A DNA stretch of 64,000 nucleotides from positions 620,001 to 684,000 of the forward strand of contig NZ_CP125295.1 in the NCBI RefSeq assembly GCF_030412785.1, read 5' to 3'. Position numbers and translations under genes: made by a program. Shown here piece by piece: positions 55,153-64,000 of this stretch. Below the pieces are notes generated by a model that was not told the DNA's origin, searched no databases, and worked only from the letters and a program-made list of their open reading frames with translations. This DNA comes from Paraburkholderia sabiae (GTDB lineage Bacteria; Pseudomonadota; Gammaproteobacteria; Burkholderiales; Burkholderiaceae). Numbering within the stretch: position 1 is the first letter of the stretch; each line of letters begins with the position of its first letter.

Positions 55153-55653
55153 TCAGCGTGTGCCGCGCACGCGCCGCAGTTCGTCGAACACCAGCAATGC
55201 CGCGCCGACCGTGATCGCGCTGTCCGCGAGATTGAACGCCGGCCAGTGCCACGCGCCGACGTGGAAATCGAGGAAGTCGATCACGTGGCCATACAGCAGC
55301 CGGTCGATCACGTTGCCGATCGCGCCACCCATGATCAGCGAGAGCGCCGTGCAGAACATCTTCTGATTGCCGTGACGCTTGAGCAGATAGCAGATCAGAA
55401 TGGCCGCCGCGACGCCGAGCGCCGTGAACGCCCAGCGCTGCCAGCCGCCCGCCATCGCAAGGAAGCTGAACGCGGCGCCGCGGTTGTAGACGAGCACGAG
55501 GTTGAAGAACGGCGCGATCGCATGCGACGAGCCGTACGCGAACACCTTCGCCACCGCAATCTTCGTCAACTGATCGAACAGGATCACGATGACCGCGACG
55601 CCCAGCCACGGCGCAAGCGAGCCGCCCGTCGATTTCGACAGCGTTCTGGACAT
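55153..55653 (-). CDS. lspA: Prolipoprotein signal peptidase LspA
   Basis: A 166-residue inner-membrane aspartic peptidase that cuts lipoprotein signal peptides. Four helices; the catalytic Asp pair is in [23 protein letters not shown] and [16 protein letters not shown], preceded by DQLTKIAV and [15 protein letters not shown]. The start ATG at 55653 overlaps the ileS stop by one base (TAATG), so the genes are coupled. Confidence 0.95.
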   Translation of the reverse strand: MSRTLSKSTGGSLAPWLGVAVIVILFDQLTKIAVAKVFAYGSSHAIAPFFNLVLVYNRGAAFSFLAMAGGWQRWAFTALGVAAAILICYLLKRHGNQKMFCTALSLIMGGAIGNVIDRLLYGHVIDFLDFHVGAWHWPAFNLADSAITVGAALLVFDELRRVRGTR

Positions 55654-58490
55654 TATGCCGCGCTCCTCGTTTCGCCGTTGCCGAACAGGTTGCTGATGCA
55701 GCGGCCGCAGAGCGTCGGATGCTCGGCGTTTTCGCCCACTTCCTTGCGATAGTGCCAGCAGCGTTCGCACTTCAGATACTTCGACGTGATCACTTCGACG
55801 CCTTCTTCTTCGACGCTATCGACCTTCACGACCGTCGCGCCCGACGTGATCAGCACGAACTTGAGGTCGGCGCCGAGGCTCGCGAGCGCATCGTGACGCG
55901 CGCCGCTCGCGCGGATTTCGACTTCCGCCTGCAGCGACGAACCGATCTGGTTCGCGACACGCGCTTCTTCCAGCGCCTTCGTCACGTCGCTGCGCACTGC
56001 GCGCAGGAGCGTCCACTTGTCGAGCAGCGTCGCGGCTTCCGGCACGTCCGGATACGCGTGATACGTCTCGGTGTAGATGGTTTCGCTGTTCGGCTGGAAC
56101 ACCTTCCATGCTTCTTCGGCGGTGAACGACAGGAACGGCGCCATCAGACGCAGCAGGCCGTGCGCGATGTGATACAGCGCGGTCTGCGCCGAGCGGCGTG
56201 CGTTCGAATCGGGTGCCGTCGTGTACAGACGGTCCTTCAGCACGTCGAGATAGAAACCGCCCAGATCTTCCGAGCAGAACGTCTGCAGCTTCGCGACGAC
56301 CGGGTGGAATTCGTAGCGGTCGTAGTGCGACAGGATGTCCGCTTGCAGATTCGCGGTCAGCGCGACGGCATAACGGTCGATTTCCAGCCAGTCGCTGACG
56401 GGACGCGCATGCTTCTCGAAGTCGAAGTCCGACAGGTTCGCGAGCAGGAAGCGCAGCGTGTTACGGATGCGTCGATAGCTTTCCGTCACGCGCTTGAGAA
56501 TTTCTTCGGAGATGGCCAGCTCGCCCGAGTAATCGGTCGACGCGATCCACAAACGGATGATTTCCGCGCCCAGACGGTTCGACACCTCATGCGGATCGAT
56601 GCCGTTGCCGAGCGACTTCGACATCTTGCGGCCTTCGCCGTCGACGGTGAAGCCGTGCGTCAGCAGCGCGTTGTACGGCGGACGGCCGTCGAGCATCGAC
56701 GCCGTCAACAGCGACGAATGGAACCAGCCGCGATGCTGGTCCGAGCCTTCCAGATACAGATCGGCCGGGAACTGCAATTCGTCTTTGTGTGAGCCGCGCA
56801 GCACGTGCCAGTGCGTCGTGCCCGAATCGAACCACACGTCGAGCGTGTCGCGGTTCTTTTCGTACATGTTCGCGTCGTCGCCGATCAGCTCGCGCGGATC
56901 GAGCGTCTGCCATGCCTCGATGCCCGACACTTCGACGCGCTTCGCGACTTCTTCGAGCAGTTCGGGCGTACGCGGATGCAGGTCGCCTGTTTCCTTGTGC
57001 ACGAAGAACGCCATCGGCACGCCCCATTGACGCTGACGCGACAGCGTCCAGTCGGGACGGTTGGCGATCATCGCGAACAGGCGCTGCTTGCCCCACGACG
57101 GATAGAACGCCGTCGCCTCGATGCCTTCGAGCGCCGTCTCGCGCAGCGTCTTGTCGCTGTCGTTCGGCTTGATGTCCATGCCGGCGAACCATTGCGACGT
57201 CGCGCGGTAGATGATCGGCGTCTTGTGACGCCAGCAGTGCATGTAGCTGTGCAGGTACTTTTCGGTGCGCAGCAGCGTGCCCGCTTCGTCGAGCGCTTCG
57301 ACGATCTTCGGATTCGCGTCCCAGATCGACAGACCGCCGAACAGCGCGAGCGATTCGATGTAGCGGCCATCGCCCATCACCGGGCTGATGATGTCCGAGT
57401 CGGCCATGCCGTGTGCCTTGCACGACACGAAGTCCTCGACGCCGTATGCCGGCGACGAGTGCACGATGCCCGTACCCGTTTCCGTCGTCACGTAGTCGCC
57501 GAGATAGACGGGCGCTGTGCGCTTGTAGCCGGGATGCGCGGACGCGAGCGGATGGTTGAAGCGCAGATTCACGAGCTTCGCGCCGGGCGCTGTCGCGATC
57601 ACGTTGCCTTCGATGCCGTACGACTTCAGGCAGGCCTCGACGCGCTCTTCAGCGAGGATCAGCAGGCCGCGCGGCGTATCGACGAGTGCGTAGACGATTT
57701 CCGGATGCAGGTTCAGCGCCTGGTTGGCGGGGATCGTCCACGGCGTGGTCGTCCAGATCACGACGCCGCCTTCGTTGCGCGGCAGCGCGGCGAGACCGAA
57801 CGCCTGCGCCGTCTTCTCCGGCTCGGCGAACGTGAACAGCACGTCGATGGTCGGATCGGTCTTGTCCTTGTACTCGACTTCCGCTTCGGCCAGCGCCGAG
57901 CCGCAGTCGAAACACCAGTTCACCGGCTTCAGGCCGCGGAACACGTAGCCCTTTTCCATGATCTTCGCGAGTGCGCGGATTTCGCCGGCTTCGTTCGCGA
58001 AGTTCATCGTTTTGTACGGATTGTCCCAGTCGCCGAGCACGCCAAGACGGCGGAAGCCGGCCTTCTGCTTCTCGATCTGCTCGGTTGCGTAGGCGCGCGC
58101 CTTCGCCATCACTTCGGCGGCGGGCAGCGATTTGCCGAACTGTTTTTCGATCTGGATTTCGATCGGCATGCCGTGGCAGTCCCAGCCCGGCACATAGACG
58201 GCGTCGAAGCCCGCGAGATTGCGCGCCTTGACGATCATGTCCTTCAGGATCTTGTTCACCGCGTGGCCGAGGTGGATGTCGCCGTTCGCATACGGCGGGC
58301 CGTCGTGCAGGATGAACTTCTGGCGGCCCTTCGAGGCGGCGCGGATCTTCTCGTAGATCTTGCGCTCCTGCCATTCCTTGACCCATTGCGGCTCGCGCCT
58401 GGGCAGGTCGCCACGCATCGGGAAGGGCGTGTCGAGCAGGTTGACGGGGTATCGGGCCTGCGGTTTCGAATCGGCTTTCTTGTTGCTCAT
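55653..58490 (-). CDS. ileS: Isoleucyl-tRNA synthetase
   Basis: A 945-residue class Ia aminoacyl-tRNA synthetase. The HIGH motif is in [23 protein letters not shown]; the CP1 editing domain has the conserved [22 protein letters not shown] is in [16 protein letters not shown]. The C-terminal zinc finger is [12 protein letters not shown]...[12 protein letters not shown] with four Cys. ATG at 58490 starts [21 protein letters not shown]; the upstream frame is not conserved. The gene continues into lspA and coaBC on one transcript. Confidence 0.97.
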   Translation of the reverse strand: MSNKKADSKPQARYPVNLLDTPFPMRGDLPRREPQWVKEWQERKIYEKIRAASKGRQKFILHDGPPYANGDIHLGHAVNKILKDMIVKARNLAGFDAVYVPGWDCHGMPIEIQIEKQFGKSLPAAEVMAKARAYATEQIEKQKAGFRRLGVLGDWDNPYKTMNFANEAGEIRALAKIMEKGYVFRGLKPVNWCFDCGSALAEAEVEYKDKTDPTIDVLFTFAEPEKTAQAFGLAALPRNEGGVVIWTTTPWTIPANQALNLHPEIVYALVDTPRGLLILAEERVEACLKSYGIEGNVIATAPGAKLVNLRFNHPLASAHPGYKRTAPVYLGDYVTTETGTGIVHSSPAYGVEDFVSCKAHGMADSDIISPVMGDGRYIESLALFGGLSIWDANPKIVEALDEAGTLLRTEKYLHSYMHCWRHKTPIIYRATSQWFAGMDIKPNDSDKTLRETALEGIEATAFYPSWGKQRLFAMIANRPDWTLSRQRQWGVPMAFFVHKETGDLHPRTPELLEEVAKRVEVSGIEAWQTLDPRELIGDDANMYEKNRDTLDVWFDSGTTHWHVLRGSHKDELQFPADLYLEGSDQHRGWFHSSLLTASMLDGRPPYNALLTHGFTVDGEGRKMSKSLGNGIDPHEVSNRLGAEIIRLWIASTDYSGELAISEEILKRVTESYRRIRNTLRFLLANLSDFDFEKHARPVSDWLEIDRYAVALTANLQADILSHYDRYEFHPVVAKLQTFCSEDLGGFYLDVLKDRLYTTAPDSNARRSAQTALYHIAHGLLRLMAPFLSFTAEEAWKVFQPNSETIYTETYHAYPDVPEAATLLDKWTLLRAVRSDVTKALEEARVANQIGSSLQAEVEIRASGARHDALASLGADLKFVLITSGATVVKVDSVEEEGVEVITSKYLKCERCWHYRKEVGENAEHPTLCGRCISNLFGNGETRSAA

Positions 58491-58679
58491 GGTGAGGTAG
58501 CGGTGAATACGATGTTGGGGCGCGGCATGCGCAAAGGCCTGAGTGGCGCCGGGCGAGGCGTCTGGCGGTGCGCCCGGCGTCGCGCACGATGCGAGGCCGT
58601 TGCATTGCTGCAGGCGGCGCCCGTCGATGCGCGGCGGACGGTACGTGCTTCGCTCAAGCGCCTGCACGTACCGCGGCGG

Positions 58680-59672
58680 TCATCTAATTCGATCGGTTGC
58701 CGACGTGGCGAAACCTGTAGAACGGCTGCCCGGCGCGTCGCCGATGGCTTCGAACCACGTGCGGGCGTTCGCGACGTCGCGCGCGATTGCTGCCGTCAGC
58801 GTTTCGAGATCGACGAACTTTTCCTCGTCGCGCAGCTTCTTGAGAAACTCGACGCGCACCAGCTTGCCATACGCGTCGCCGTGCCAGTCGAGCAGATGCA
58901 CTTCGAGCAGCACGCGGCCGGAATCGTCGACAGTGGGACGCAAGCCGAGACTCGCGACGCCCGGCAGCGGTTTGTCGTCGATACCGTGCACCTGCACGAT
59001 GAAAATGCCCGACAGCGCGGGACGCTTGTGCGCGATAGGCAGATTCAGCGTGGGAAAACCGAGATCGCGGCCGAGCTTCAGACCATGCACGACGTGGCCG
59101 CTGATCAGATAGTCGCGGCCCAGCGCGGCGCGTGCCGAGTCCAGATCGCCCGCGATCAGCGACATGCGCACGCCCGAACTGGAAATGCGCGCGCCGGACG
59201 GATCGGCGACAGTCGCCATCTGCTCGACTTCGAAACCGTACGACTCGCCCGCCGTTTTCAGCGAATTGAAGTCGCCCGCGCGCTTCGCGCCGTAGCGGAA
59301 GTCGTCGCCGATCATCACCCAGCGCGCGTGCAGGCCATTGACGATGATCCGCTCGACGAACGTATCCGGCGACTGGCTCGCGAACGTGTGATTGAAATGC
59401 TCGACCACCACGCGATCGACGCCGTTCATGCGCAGCGCTTCGAGCTTGTCGCGCAACATGGCGATGCGCGGCGGCGCGCTGGCGGGATTGAAGAACTCGC
59501 GCGGGTGCGGCTCGAAGGTCATCACGCAGACGGGCAGGCCGCGCGCGTCTGCGGCAGCGCGGACGCGGGCGAGCAACGCCTGATGTCCGCGGTGGACACC
59601 GTCGAAGTTGCCGATGGTCAGTGCGCACGGCGCACGGCTCTCGGCATTGGGAAGACCGCGGAAGACTCTCAC
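58680..59672 (-). CDS. ribF: Bifunctional riboflavin kinase/FAD synthetase RibF
   Basis: A 330-residue enzyme that phosphorylates riboflavin to FMN and adenylates FMN to FAD. The N-terminal nucleotidyltransferase is CALTIGNFDGVHRGHQALL with the HRGH motif, then VMTFEPHPREFF and VMIGDDFRYGAKRAGD and GARISSSGVRMSL. The C-terminal flavokinase has GRDLGFPTLNLPI and LGLRPTVDDSGRVLLEVHLLDWHGDAYG. A GTG at 59672 is the best start; upstream residues (from a TTG at 59711) are not conserved. ribF leads the ribF-ileS-lspA-coaBC order. Confidence 0.95.
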   Translation of the reverse strand: MRVFRGLPNAESRAPCALTIGNFDGVHRGHQALLARVRAAADARGLPVCVMTFEPHPREFFNPASAPPRIAMLRDKLEALRMNGVDRVVVEHFNHTFASQSPDTFVERIIVNGLHARWVMIGDDFRYGAKRAGDFNSLKTAGESYGFEVEQMATVADPSGARISSSGVRMSLIAGDLDSARAALGRDYLISGHVVHGLKLGRDLGFPTLNLPIAHKRPALSGIFIVQVHGIDDKPLPGVASLGLRPTVDDSGRVLLEVHLLDWHGDAYGKLVRVEFLKKLRDEEKFVDLETLTAAIARDVANARTWFEAIGDAPGSRSTGFATSATDRIR

Positions 59673-59719
59673 GATAGCGGGCGAAGGATTTGAGCGGGCC
59701 GGATGCCGCAAAACAATCG

Positions 59720-59725
59720 ATTATA
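59720..59725 (-). promoter_or_regulatory. ribF -10 box
   Basis: A perfect TATAAT on the minus strand (59725-59720), 47 bases before the ribF GTG start. No good -35 is visible. Confidence 0.45.
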
Positions 59726-59776
59726 AACGCACAGGGCTACAGACGGCGCCGCCGCGCGGATTGCGGCATGGCCGAA

Positions 59777-59785
59777 TGATAAAAT
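59777..59785 (+). promoter_or_regulatory. purN extended -10 promoter, probable leaderless start
   Basis: TGATAAAAT, an extended -10 (TGn-TAAAAT), ends 6 bases before the purN ATG at 59792. No Shine-Dalgarno lies in the gap, so the message probably begins at the start codon. Confidence 0.5.
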
Positions 59786-59791
59786 CCGCGC

Positions 59792-60457
59792 ATGAAAAAT
59801 CTCGTCATTCTGATTTCCGGACGGGGCAGCAACATGGAAGCCATCGTGCGCGCGTGCGCAAGCGAGGGCTGGCCGGCGCGTGTCGCCGCCGTGATTGCCA
59901 ACCGTCCCGATGCCGCCGGGCTTGCGTTTGCGGCGTCGCAAGGCATTGCCGCGGTGGTCGTCGACCACCGCCAGTTTCCTGACCGCGAAAGCTTCGACGC
60001 CGCGCTCGCGCGCGAAATCGACGGCTTCGCGCCCGATCTGGTCGTGCTCGCCGGCTTCATGCGCGTGCTGACCGATGGTTTCGTCGACCGTTACGCGGGC
60101 CGCATGATCAACGTGCATCCGTCCCTGCTGCCGAGCTTTCCGGGCCTCAAGACGCACCAGTCGGCGCTCGACGCGGGCGTGCGGCTGCATGGCGCGTCCG
60201 TACATTTCGTCACGCCGACGCTCGATCACGGCCCGATCGTGCTGCAATCGGCCGTGCCCGTGCTTTCCGGCGACGACGCCGCGACGCTCGCGGCGCGCGT
60301 GCTCGACACCGAACATGTTATTTATCCGCGCGCAGTGCGCTGGTTCGTCGAAGGGCGCCTCGCCGTCGACGGCCTGCGCGTCACCGTGACGCCGCCCGAG
60401 CCGCAGTGGCTCTTCATCGACACAATTAGCCAGAACACCGCCGGGGAGGGCGCATGA
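59792..60457 (+). CDS. purN: Phosphoribosylglycinamide formyltransferase PurN
   Basis: A 221-residue enzyme transferring a formyl group from 10-formyl-THF to GAR in purine synthesis. The N-terminal phosphate loop is ILISGRGSNMEAIVRA; the catalytic Asn-His-Asp triad is in MINVHPSLLPSFPGLKTHQSAL and TPTLDHGPIVLQ. Length is slightly above the E. coli enzyme (212). It overlaps the following methyltransferase by ATGA. Confidence 0.95.
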   Translation: MKNLVILISGRGSNMEAIVRACASEGWPARVAAVIANRPDAAGLAFAASQGIAAVVVDHRQFPDRESFDAALAREIDGFAPDLVVLAGFMRVLTDGFVDRYAGRMINVHPSLLPSFPGLKTHQSALDAGVRLHGASVHFVTPTLDHGPIVLQSAVPVLSGDDAATLAARVLDTEHVIYPRAVRWFVEGRLAVDGLRVTVTPPEPQWLFIDTISQNTAGEGA

Positions 60458-61713
60458 GACTGCATGGATTTTTGATCGGACAAACTGAGACTCTGCTTGC
60501 GGACGTCCTAAAGTTCACCGGCCCCGCCGATGCCGCAACCAGCCGCTTTTTCCGCGCGCATCCGAAGCTCGGCCACGGCGAGCGCGGTGTGATCGCGGAA
60601 GCCGTGTTTGCGGTCCTGCGCCGCCGGATGGAATTTGCGCATCTGGCAGAAAGCGGCACCGGTAGTCCGAACCGCCGCATGGCGCTGCTCGGATTGATGC
60701 AGACCGCGGGCCGTACGGCGCTGAAGCCGTTCGTGTCGGAAGCGGAAAACTCGTGGCTCGAGCATGTCTCGAAGATCGATCCGCAGAGTCTGCCGCTGCG
60801 TATCCGCATGAATCTGCCCGACTGGATCTATCAGGCGCTCAGCAACCGCTTCGAAGCCGAGGAAATCGCTCATCTGGCCGCCGCGCTGAACTATCCGGCG
60901 CCGCTCGATCTGCGCGCGAACCCGATCAAGGCGAGCCGCGACGACGTGCTCGGCGCGCTGTCGAAGGCGGGCATCGAGGCGGGCGCGACGCCGTACGCGC
61001 CGCTCGGCGTCCGCGTGGTCGGCAAGCCGCCGCTCACGAAGCTCGACGCGTTCCAGGACGGCTGGCTCGAAGTGCAGGACGAAGGCAGCCAGCTGCTTTG
61101 TACGCTGGTCGCGCCCAAGCGCGGCGAGATGATCGTCGATTTCTGCGCGGGCGCGGGCGGCAAGACGCTGGCACTCGGCGCGGCGATGCGCTCGACGGGC
61201 CGTCTGTACGCATTCGACATCTCCGACCGGCGTCTCGCCAAGCTCAAGCCGCGCCTCGCGCGCAGCGGCCTGTCGAACGTGAATCCGGTTCTGATCGACA
61301 GCGAACACGACGCGAAGATCAAGCGGCTTGCGGGCAAGATCGACCGTGTGCTGGTCGACGCGCCGTGCAGCGGCCTCGGCACGCTGCGCCGCAATCCCGA
61401 TCTGAAATGGCGCCAGTCGCCGGAATCGATCGCCGAACTGACGCCGAAGCAGCTGTCCATCCTGACGAGCGCCGCACGTCTCGTGAAGAAGGGCGGCCGT
61501 CTCGTCTACGCGACGTGCAGCATTCTCGACGCCGAAAACGAAGGCGTCGTGAAGCAGTTCCTCGCCGATCATCCCGATTTCGAACTGGTGCCTGCGCGCG
61601 ATGTGCTCGCCGAACAGCGCGTCGAACTGGAAATGGGCGACTTCCTGTCGCTGTGGCCGCACCGTCATTCGACGGATGGCTTCTTCGCGGCCGTGCTGGA
61701 GCGCCGCGGCTAA
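60454..61713 (+). CDS. RsmB-like RNA (cytosine-5) methyltransferase
   Basis: A 419-residue Fmu/NOL1-Nop2-sun type methyltransferase. The N-terminal 140 residues are helical, followed by a fold with LEVQDEGSQLLCTLVAPKRGEMIVDFCAGAGGKTLALGAAM (SAM site). Motifs IV and VI are RVLVDAPCSGLGTLRRNPDLKWR and GGRLVYATCSILDAENEGVV, each with the Cys used by m5C enzymes. The likely target is rRNA or tRNA, not decided by sequence. ATGA overlap with purN indicates coupling. Confidence 0.9.
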   Translation: MRLHGFLIGQTETLLADVLKFTGPADAATSRFFRAHPKLGHGERGVIAEAVFAVLRRRMEFAHLAESGTGSPNRRMALLGLMQTAGRTALKPFVSEAENSWLEHVSKIDPQSLPLRIRMNLPDWIYQALSNRFEAEEIAHLAAALNYPAPLDLRANPIKASRDDVLGALSKAGIEAGATPYAPLGVRVVGKPPLTKLDAFQDGWLEVQDEGSQLLCTLVAPKRGEMIVDFCAGAGGKTLALGAAMRSTGRLYAFDISDRRLAKLKPRLARSGLSNVNPVLIDSEHDAKIKRLAGKIDRVLVDAPCSGLGTLRRNPDLKWRQSPESIAELTPKQLSILTSAARLVKKGGRLVYATCSILDAENEGVVKQFLADHPDFELVPARDVLAEQRVELEMGDFLSLWPHRHSTDGFFAAVLERRG

Positions 61714-61799
61714 GCGCGTCACGCCAACGGGCCGCTTTCGGGCGGTCCGGCCGGTGCGCAGCTCGTGAATGACGTGTCGTGCCGGCTGCTGGAAACAAC

Positions 61800-63155
61800 A
61801 TGCAAAACCATCTCTTCTTTCACATGCTGGGCGACGTCGTGCGCGACTTCGGCCAGCCCGTGATCCTGTGGCAGGTCGGCGTGCTGCTCGGCACGCTGGC
61901 GCTTGCGTGGGTGCTCGCGCGTCTCGCGCGGCGTGCTTTGGATGCGCAGCGCGAAACCCGCTATAACGCGCTGCGATTCGGTGCGGAAGCGCTCAATCGC
62001 GCGCTCTTTCCGTTGCTCGGCGGCGTGCTCGTGTGGATCGCGCGGGCGATCGCGGGGCAGTTCATCCACACGTCGCTGCTCGATCTCGCGCTGGTGCCGC
62101 TGTTCGGCATCGGGCTGATCTACATCGTGTTCTATCTCGCGCGCCGCGTGTTCGGGCGCGACGGCAGCACGCATACGTGGCTGTCGCTGGTCGAGAAGGT
62201 CGTGTCGCTGATCGTCTGGGTTGGCATGGTGCTGACGGTCATGGGCATCCAGAACGACGTGCTCAAATGGATGGCGAGCGTGCAGTTCCGCATCGCCAAT
62301 ACGCACCTGACCTTGCTGTCGCTGCTGTCAGGGTTGCTGTGGGTGTGCGTGACGATGATCGTCGCGATGTGGCTCGGCGCGGCGCTCGAAGACCGGCTGA
62401 TGCGCGCAGGCGCGCTCGACGCGAACCTGAAAGTGGTGCTGTCGCGCGTCGGCCGGGCGCTGCTGATTCTCGCGGCGATTCTGATCAGTCTGTCGCTGGT
62501 CGGAATCGACATCACGGTGCTCGGCGTGTTTGGCGGCGCGCTGGGCGTGGGGCTTGGCTTCGGCTTGCAGAAGATTGCGAGCAACTACGTGTCGGGCTTC
62601 ATCATCCTGATCGACCGGTCGCTGCGGATCGGCGACACGATCAACGTGAGCGGGCTGCAAGGCATGGTCACGCAGATCCGCACGCGTTATACCGTCGTGC
62701 GCGGACTCGACGGGATCGAAACGCTGATTCCGAACGAAAAACTGATCACCGACGTCGTGCAGAACCAGTCGTCGTATCTGACACGCGGCAATGCGAAGGC
62801 GACGGTCCAGATCGCCTATTCGACGGATGTCGAGAAGGCGATGGCGTTGCTGGTCGAGGCGACGGCGGGTGTCGAGCGTGTGTTGCGGGAACCGGCGCCG
62901 ACGCCATATCTGGCGGGCTTCGGGCCGGACGGCATCAATCTGGAACTCGGTTACTGGATCGAAGACGCGGCGACGGGCACGTCGGGCGTGCGCTCGAACG
63001 TGAACCGCAACATCTGGCGGCTTTTCAAGGAAAACGGCATCGCGATTCCTTATGCGCAACGGGAAGTGCGCATTGTCGAGGGCAATAGCGACATCATGTC
63101 GCAGGCGGTAAGTGTGACTGGACGTGCCGCCAACGAACCGGGCAGCGCCGCCTGA
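61800..63155 (+). CDS. Mechanosensitive channel, MscS family
   Basis: A 451-residue inner-membrane protein with about four to five helices before the MscS channel core. The pore-lining helix and signature follow in LLILAAILISLSLVGIDITVLGVFGGALGVGLGFGLQKIASNYVSGFIILIDRSLRIGDTINV, then GLQGMVTQIRTRYTVVRGLDGIETLIPNEKLITDVVQN. It is longer than E. coli MscS (286) and closer to larger MscS/MscM relatives. The ATG at 61800 has GGAA upstream; a GTG at 61779 is an alternative. Confidence 0.9.
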   Translation: MQNHLFFHMLGDVVRDFGQPVILWQVGVLLGTLALAWVLARLARRALDAQRETRYNALRFGAEALNRALFPLLGGVLVWIARAIAGQFIHTSLLDLALVPLFGIGLIYIVFYLARRVFGRDGSTHTWLSLVEKVVSLIVWVGMVLTVMGIQNDVLKWMASVQFRIANTHLTLLSLLSGLLWVCVTMIVAMWLGAALEDRLMRAGALDANLKVVLSRVGRALLILAAILISLSLVGIDITVLGVFGGALGVGLGFGLQKIASNYVSGFIILIDRSLRIGDTINVSGLQGMVTQIRTRYTVVRGLDGIETLIPNEKLITDVVQNQSSYLTRGNAKATVQIAYSTDVEKAMALLVEATAGVERVLREPAPTPYLAGFGPDGINLELGYWIEDAATGTSGVRSNVNRNIWRLFKENGIAIPYAQREVRIVEGNSDIMSQAVSVTGRAANEPGSAA

Positions 63156-63354
63156 AACGGGCGTTCCCGGGGTCGAAAATGGCCGCTTCGACCCTCAATC
63201 GGCGCGTCTGCAGTTGATGCAGCACAACAAAATCCTTTTTTGTTACAGATACTTGGAACCGTTCGCGTAGAATAACGTCCAAAATCTTCAATTGCTTTCA
63301 CTTCCTTGACATCCGCCGTTGTATCCTTGCGCGAATGTCTTCGTTTCCAGGTAA

Positions 63355-64000
63355 ATGGCCTTGTTGAATTCCCTGCTTGATTTCCTTGCCCACGGCGCAT
63401 TGCGTTTTTCGTGGTGGCAAATCGTGTTGTGGACGCTCGCCGTCACGCACGTGACGATTATCGGCGTCACGGTCTATCTCCATCGCTGCCAGGCGCACCG
63501 CGCGCTGGATCTGCACCCCATCGCAAGTCACTTCTTCCGCTTCTGGCTGTGGATGAGCACGGGCATGCTGACGGGCCAGTGGGCCGCGATTCACCGCAAG
63601 CACCACGCAAAGTGCGAAACGGAAGAAGATCCGCACAGCCCGCAGACGCGCGGTATCTGGAAGGTGCTGCTCGAAGGCGCCGAACTGTATCGCACCGAAG
63701 CGAAGAACGAAGAAACGATGCGCAAGTTCAGCCACGGCACGCCGAATGACTGGCTCGAGCGCAACGTCTATACGAAGTATCCGATTCTCGGCGTGAGCCT
63801 GATGATGGTCATCGACGTCGCGCTGTTCGGCATCGTCGGTCTGACCGTGTGGGCCGTGCAGATGATCTGGATTCCGTTCTGGGCGGCTGGCGTCGTCAAT
63901 GGTCTCGGACACTTCTGGGGTTATCGCAACTTCAACTCGTCGGATGCGAGCACGAATCTGTTCCCGTGGGGCATCATCATCGGCGGCGAAGAACTGCACA
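63355..64000 (+). CDS. Acyl-CoA/fatty acid desaturase, cut by window end
   Basis: A frame of 215 codons from the ATG at 63355 runs off the right edge with no stop. It is a delta-9 type membrane desaturase: YLHRCQAHRALDLHP is the first histidine box, IHRKHHAKCETEEDPHSPQ the second, and the last visible residues GGEELH begin the third. Hydrophobic helices alternate with the boxes. Two His boxes are intact and the third is truncated only by the window. A diiron, membrane-bound introduction of a double bond in acyl chains is inferred. Confidence 0.88.
   Translation, partial: MALLNSLLDFLAHGALRFSWWQIVLWTLAVTHVTIIGVTVYLHRCQAHRALDLHPIASHFFRFWLWMSTGMLTGQWAAIHRKHHAKCETEEDPHSPQTRGIWKVLLEGAELYRTEAKNEETMRKFSHGTPNDWLERNVYTKYPILGVSLMMVIDVALFGIVGLTVWAVQMIWIPFWAAGVVNGLGHFWGYRNFNSSDASTNLFPWGIIIGGEELH

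Noticed and set aside
56805..59693. A 962-codon plus-strand frame across ileS and ribF
   Set aside because: Antisense shadow of two clear genes; no domain character.

Overview
This window is a high-GC chromosomal segment from a betaproteobacterium of the order Burkholderiales, most likely Paraburkholderia or Burkholderia. The assignment rests on protein-level resemblance and on gene order: ribF-ileS-lspA-coaBC-dut, kdsB-Trm112-lpxK, clpS-clpA, plsY/yajQ/murB/argF/DUF3579/rpsT/murJ. I see no rRNA or tRNA genes, no CRISPR array, no prophage and no insertion-sequence transposase.

Layout. 1-15.4 kb is mainly housekeeping: a partial gene at the left edge, ybaK, plsY, yajQ, murB, argF, DUF3579, rpsT, murJ, a SirB1-like protein, an SDR dehydrogenase, adk, kdsB, a Trm112-like protein, lpxK, xseA and sodB. 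15.5-30.7 kb is accessory and regulatory: a NYN/LOTUS-like protein, a cysteine-less isochorismatase fold protein with a divergent TetR, a ClpP paralogue divergent from an ECF41-type sigma factor, a degenerate EAL protein, a DHA2 efflux pump, a ParD/ParE-type toxin-antitoxin pair, a MocR regulator divergent from a DUF2917 gene, an HTH-citrate-synthase fusion divergent from a permuted-looking CoA-transferase, a GntR/UTRA regulator, an aldo-keto reductase and a Rap1a/Tai-like protein. 30.9-40.6 kb holds a glycine-rich secreted protein with a 15-bp minisatellite, a complete peptide-type ABC transporter, a cupin-NiCoT nickel/cobalt pair and a ~570-bp inverted-repeat element. 40.6-64 kb returns to core functions: an EF-G gene outside a ribosomal operon, DUF192, a pseudouridine synthase, icd, a His/Cys-rich small protein plus multicopper oxidase, a cold-shock protein, clpS-clpA, dut, an LLM oxidoreductase, coaBC, lspA, ileS, ribF, purN, an RsmB-like methyltransferase, an MscS channel and a desaturase cut by the right edge.

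The most interesting signal is at 18.2-20.0 kb. The divergent intergenic region between the ClpP paralogue and the ECF sigma gene contains, on each strand, a sequence matching TGTCAC(A/G)-N16-CGTC, the pattern I know for ECF41 sigma factors. The sigma factor carries the fused SnoaL-like C-terminal domain typical of that group. This suggests a self-contained module in which a sigma factor drives itself and a second ClpP peptidase.

Other features worth attention are -10 boxes placed 6-9 bases before the start codons of ybaK, murJ, clpS and purN (probable leaderless mRNAs), clear operator-like repeats in several divergent intergenic regions, and the long inverted repeat upstream of the cupin gene. 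Coordinates include stop codons. All family assignments are from motif reading, not database searches.
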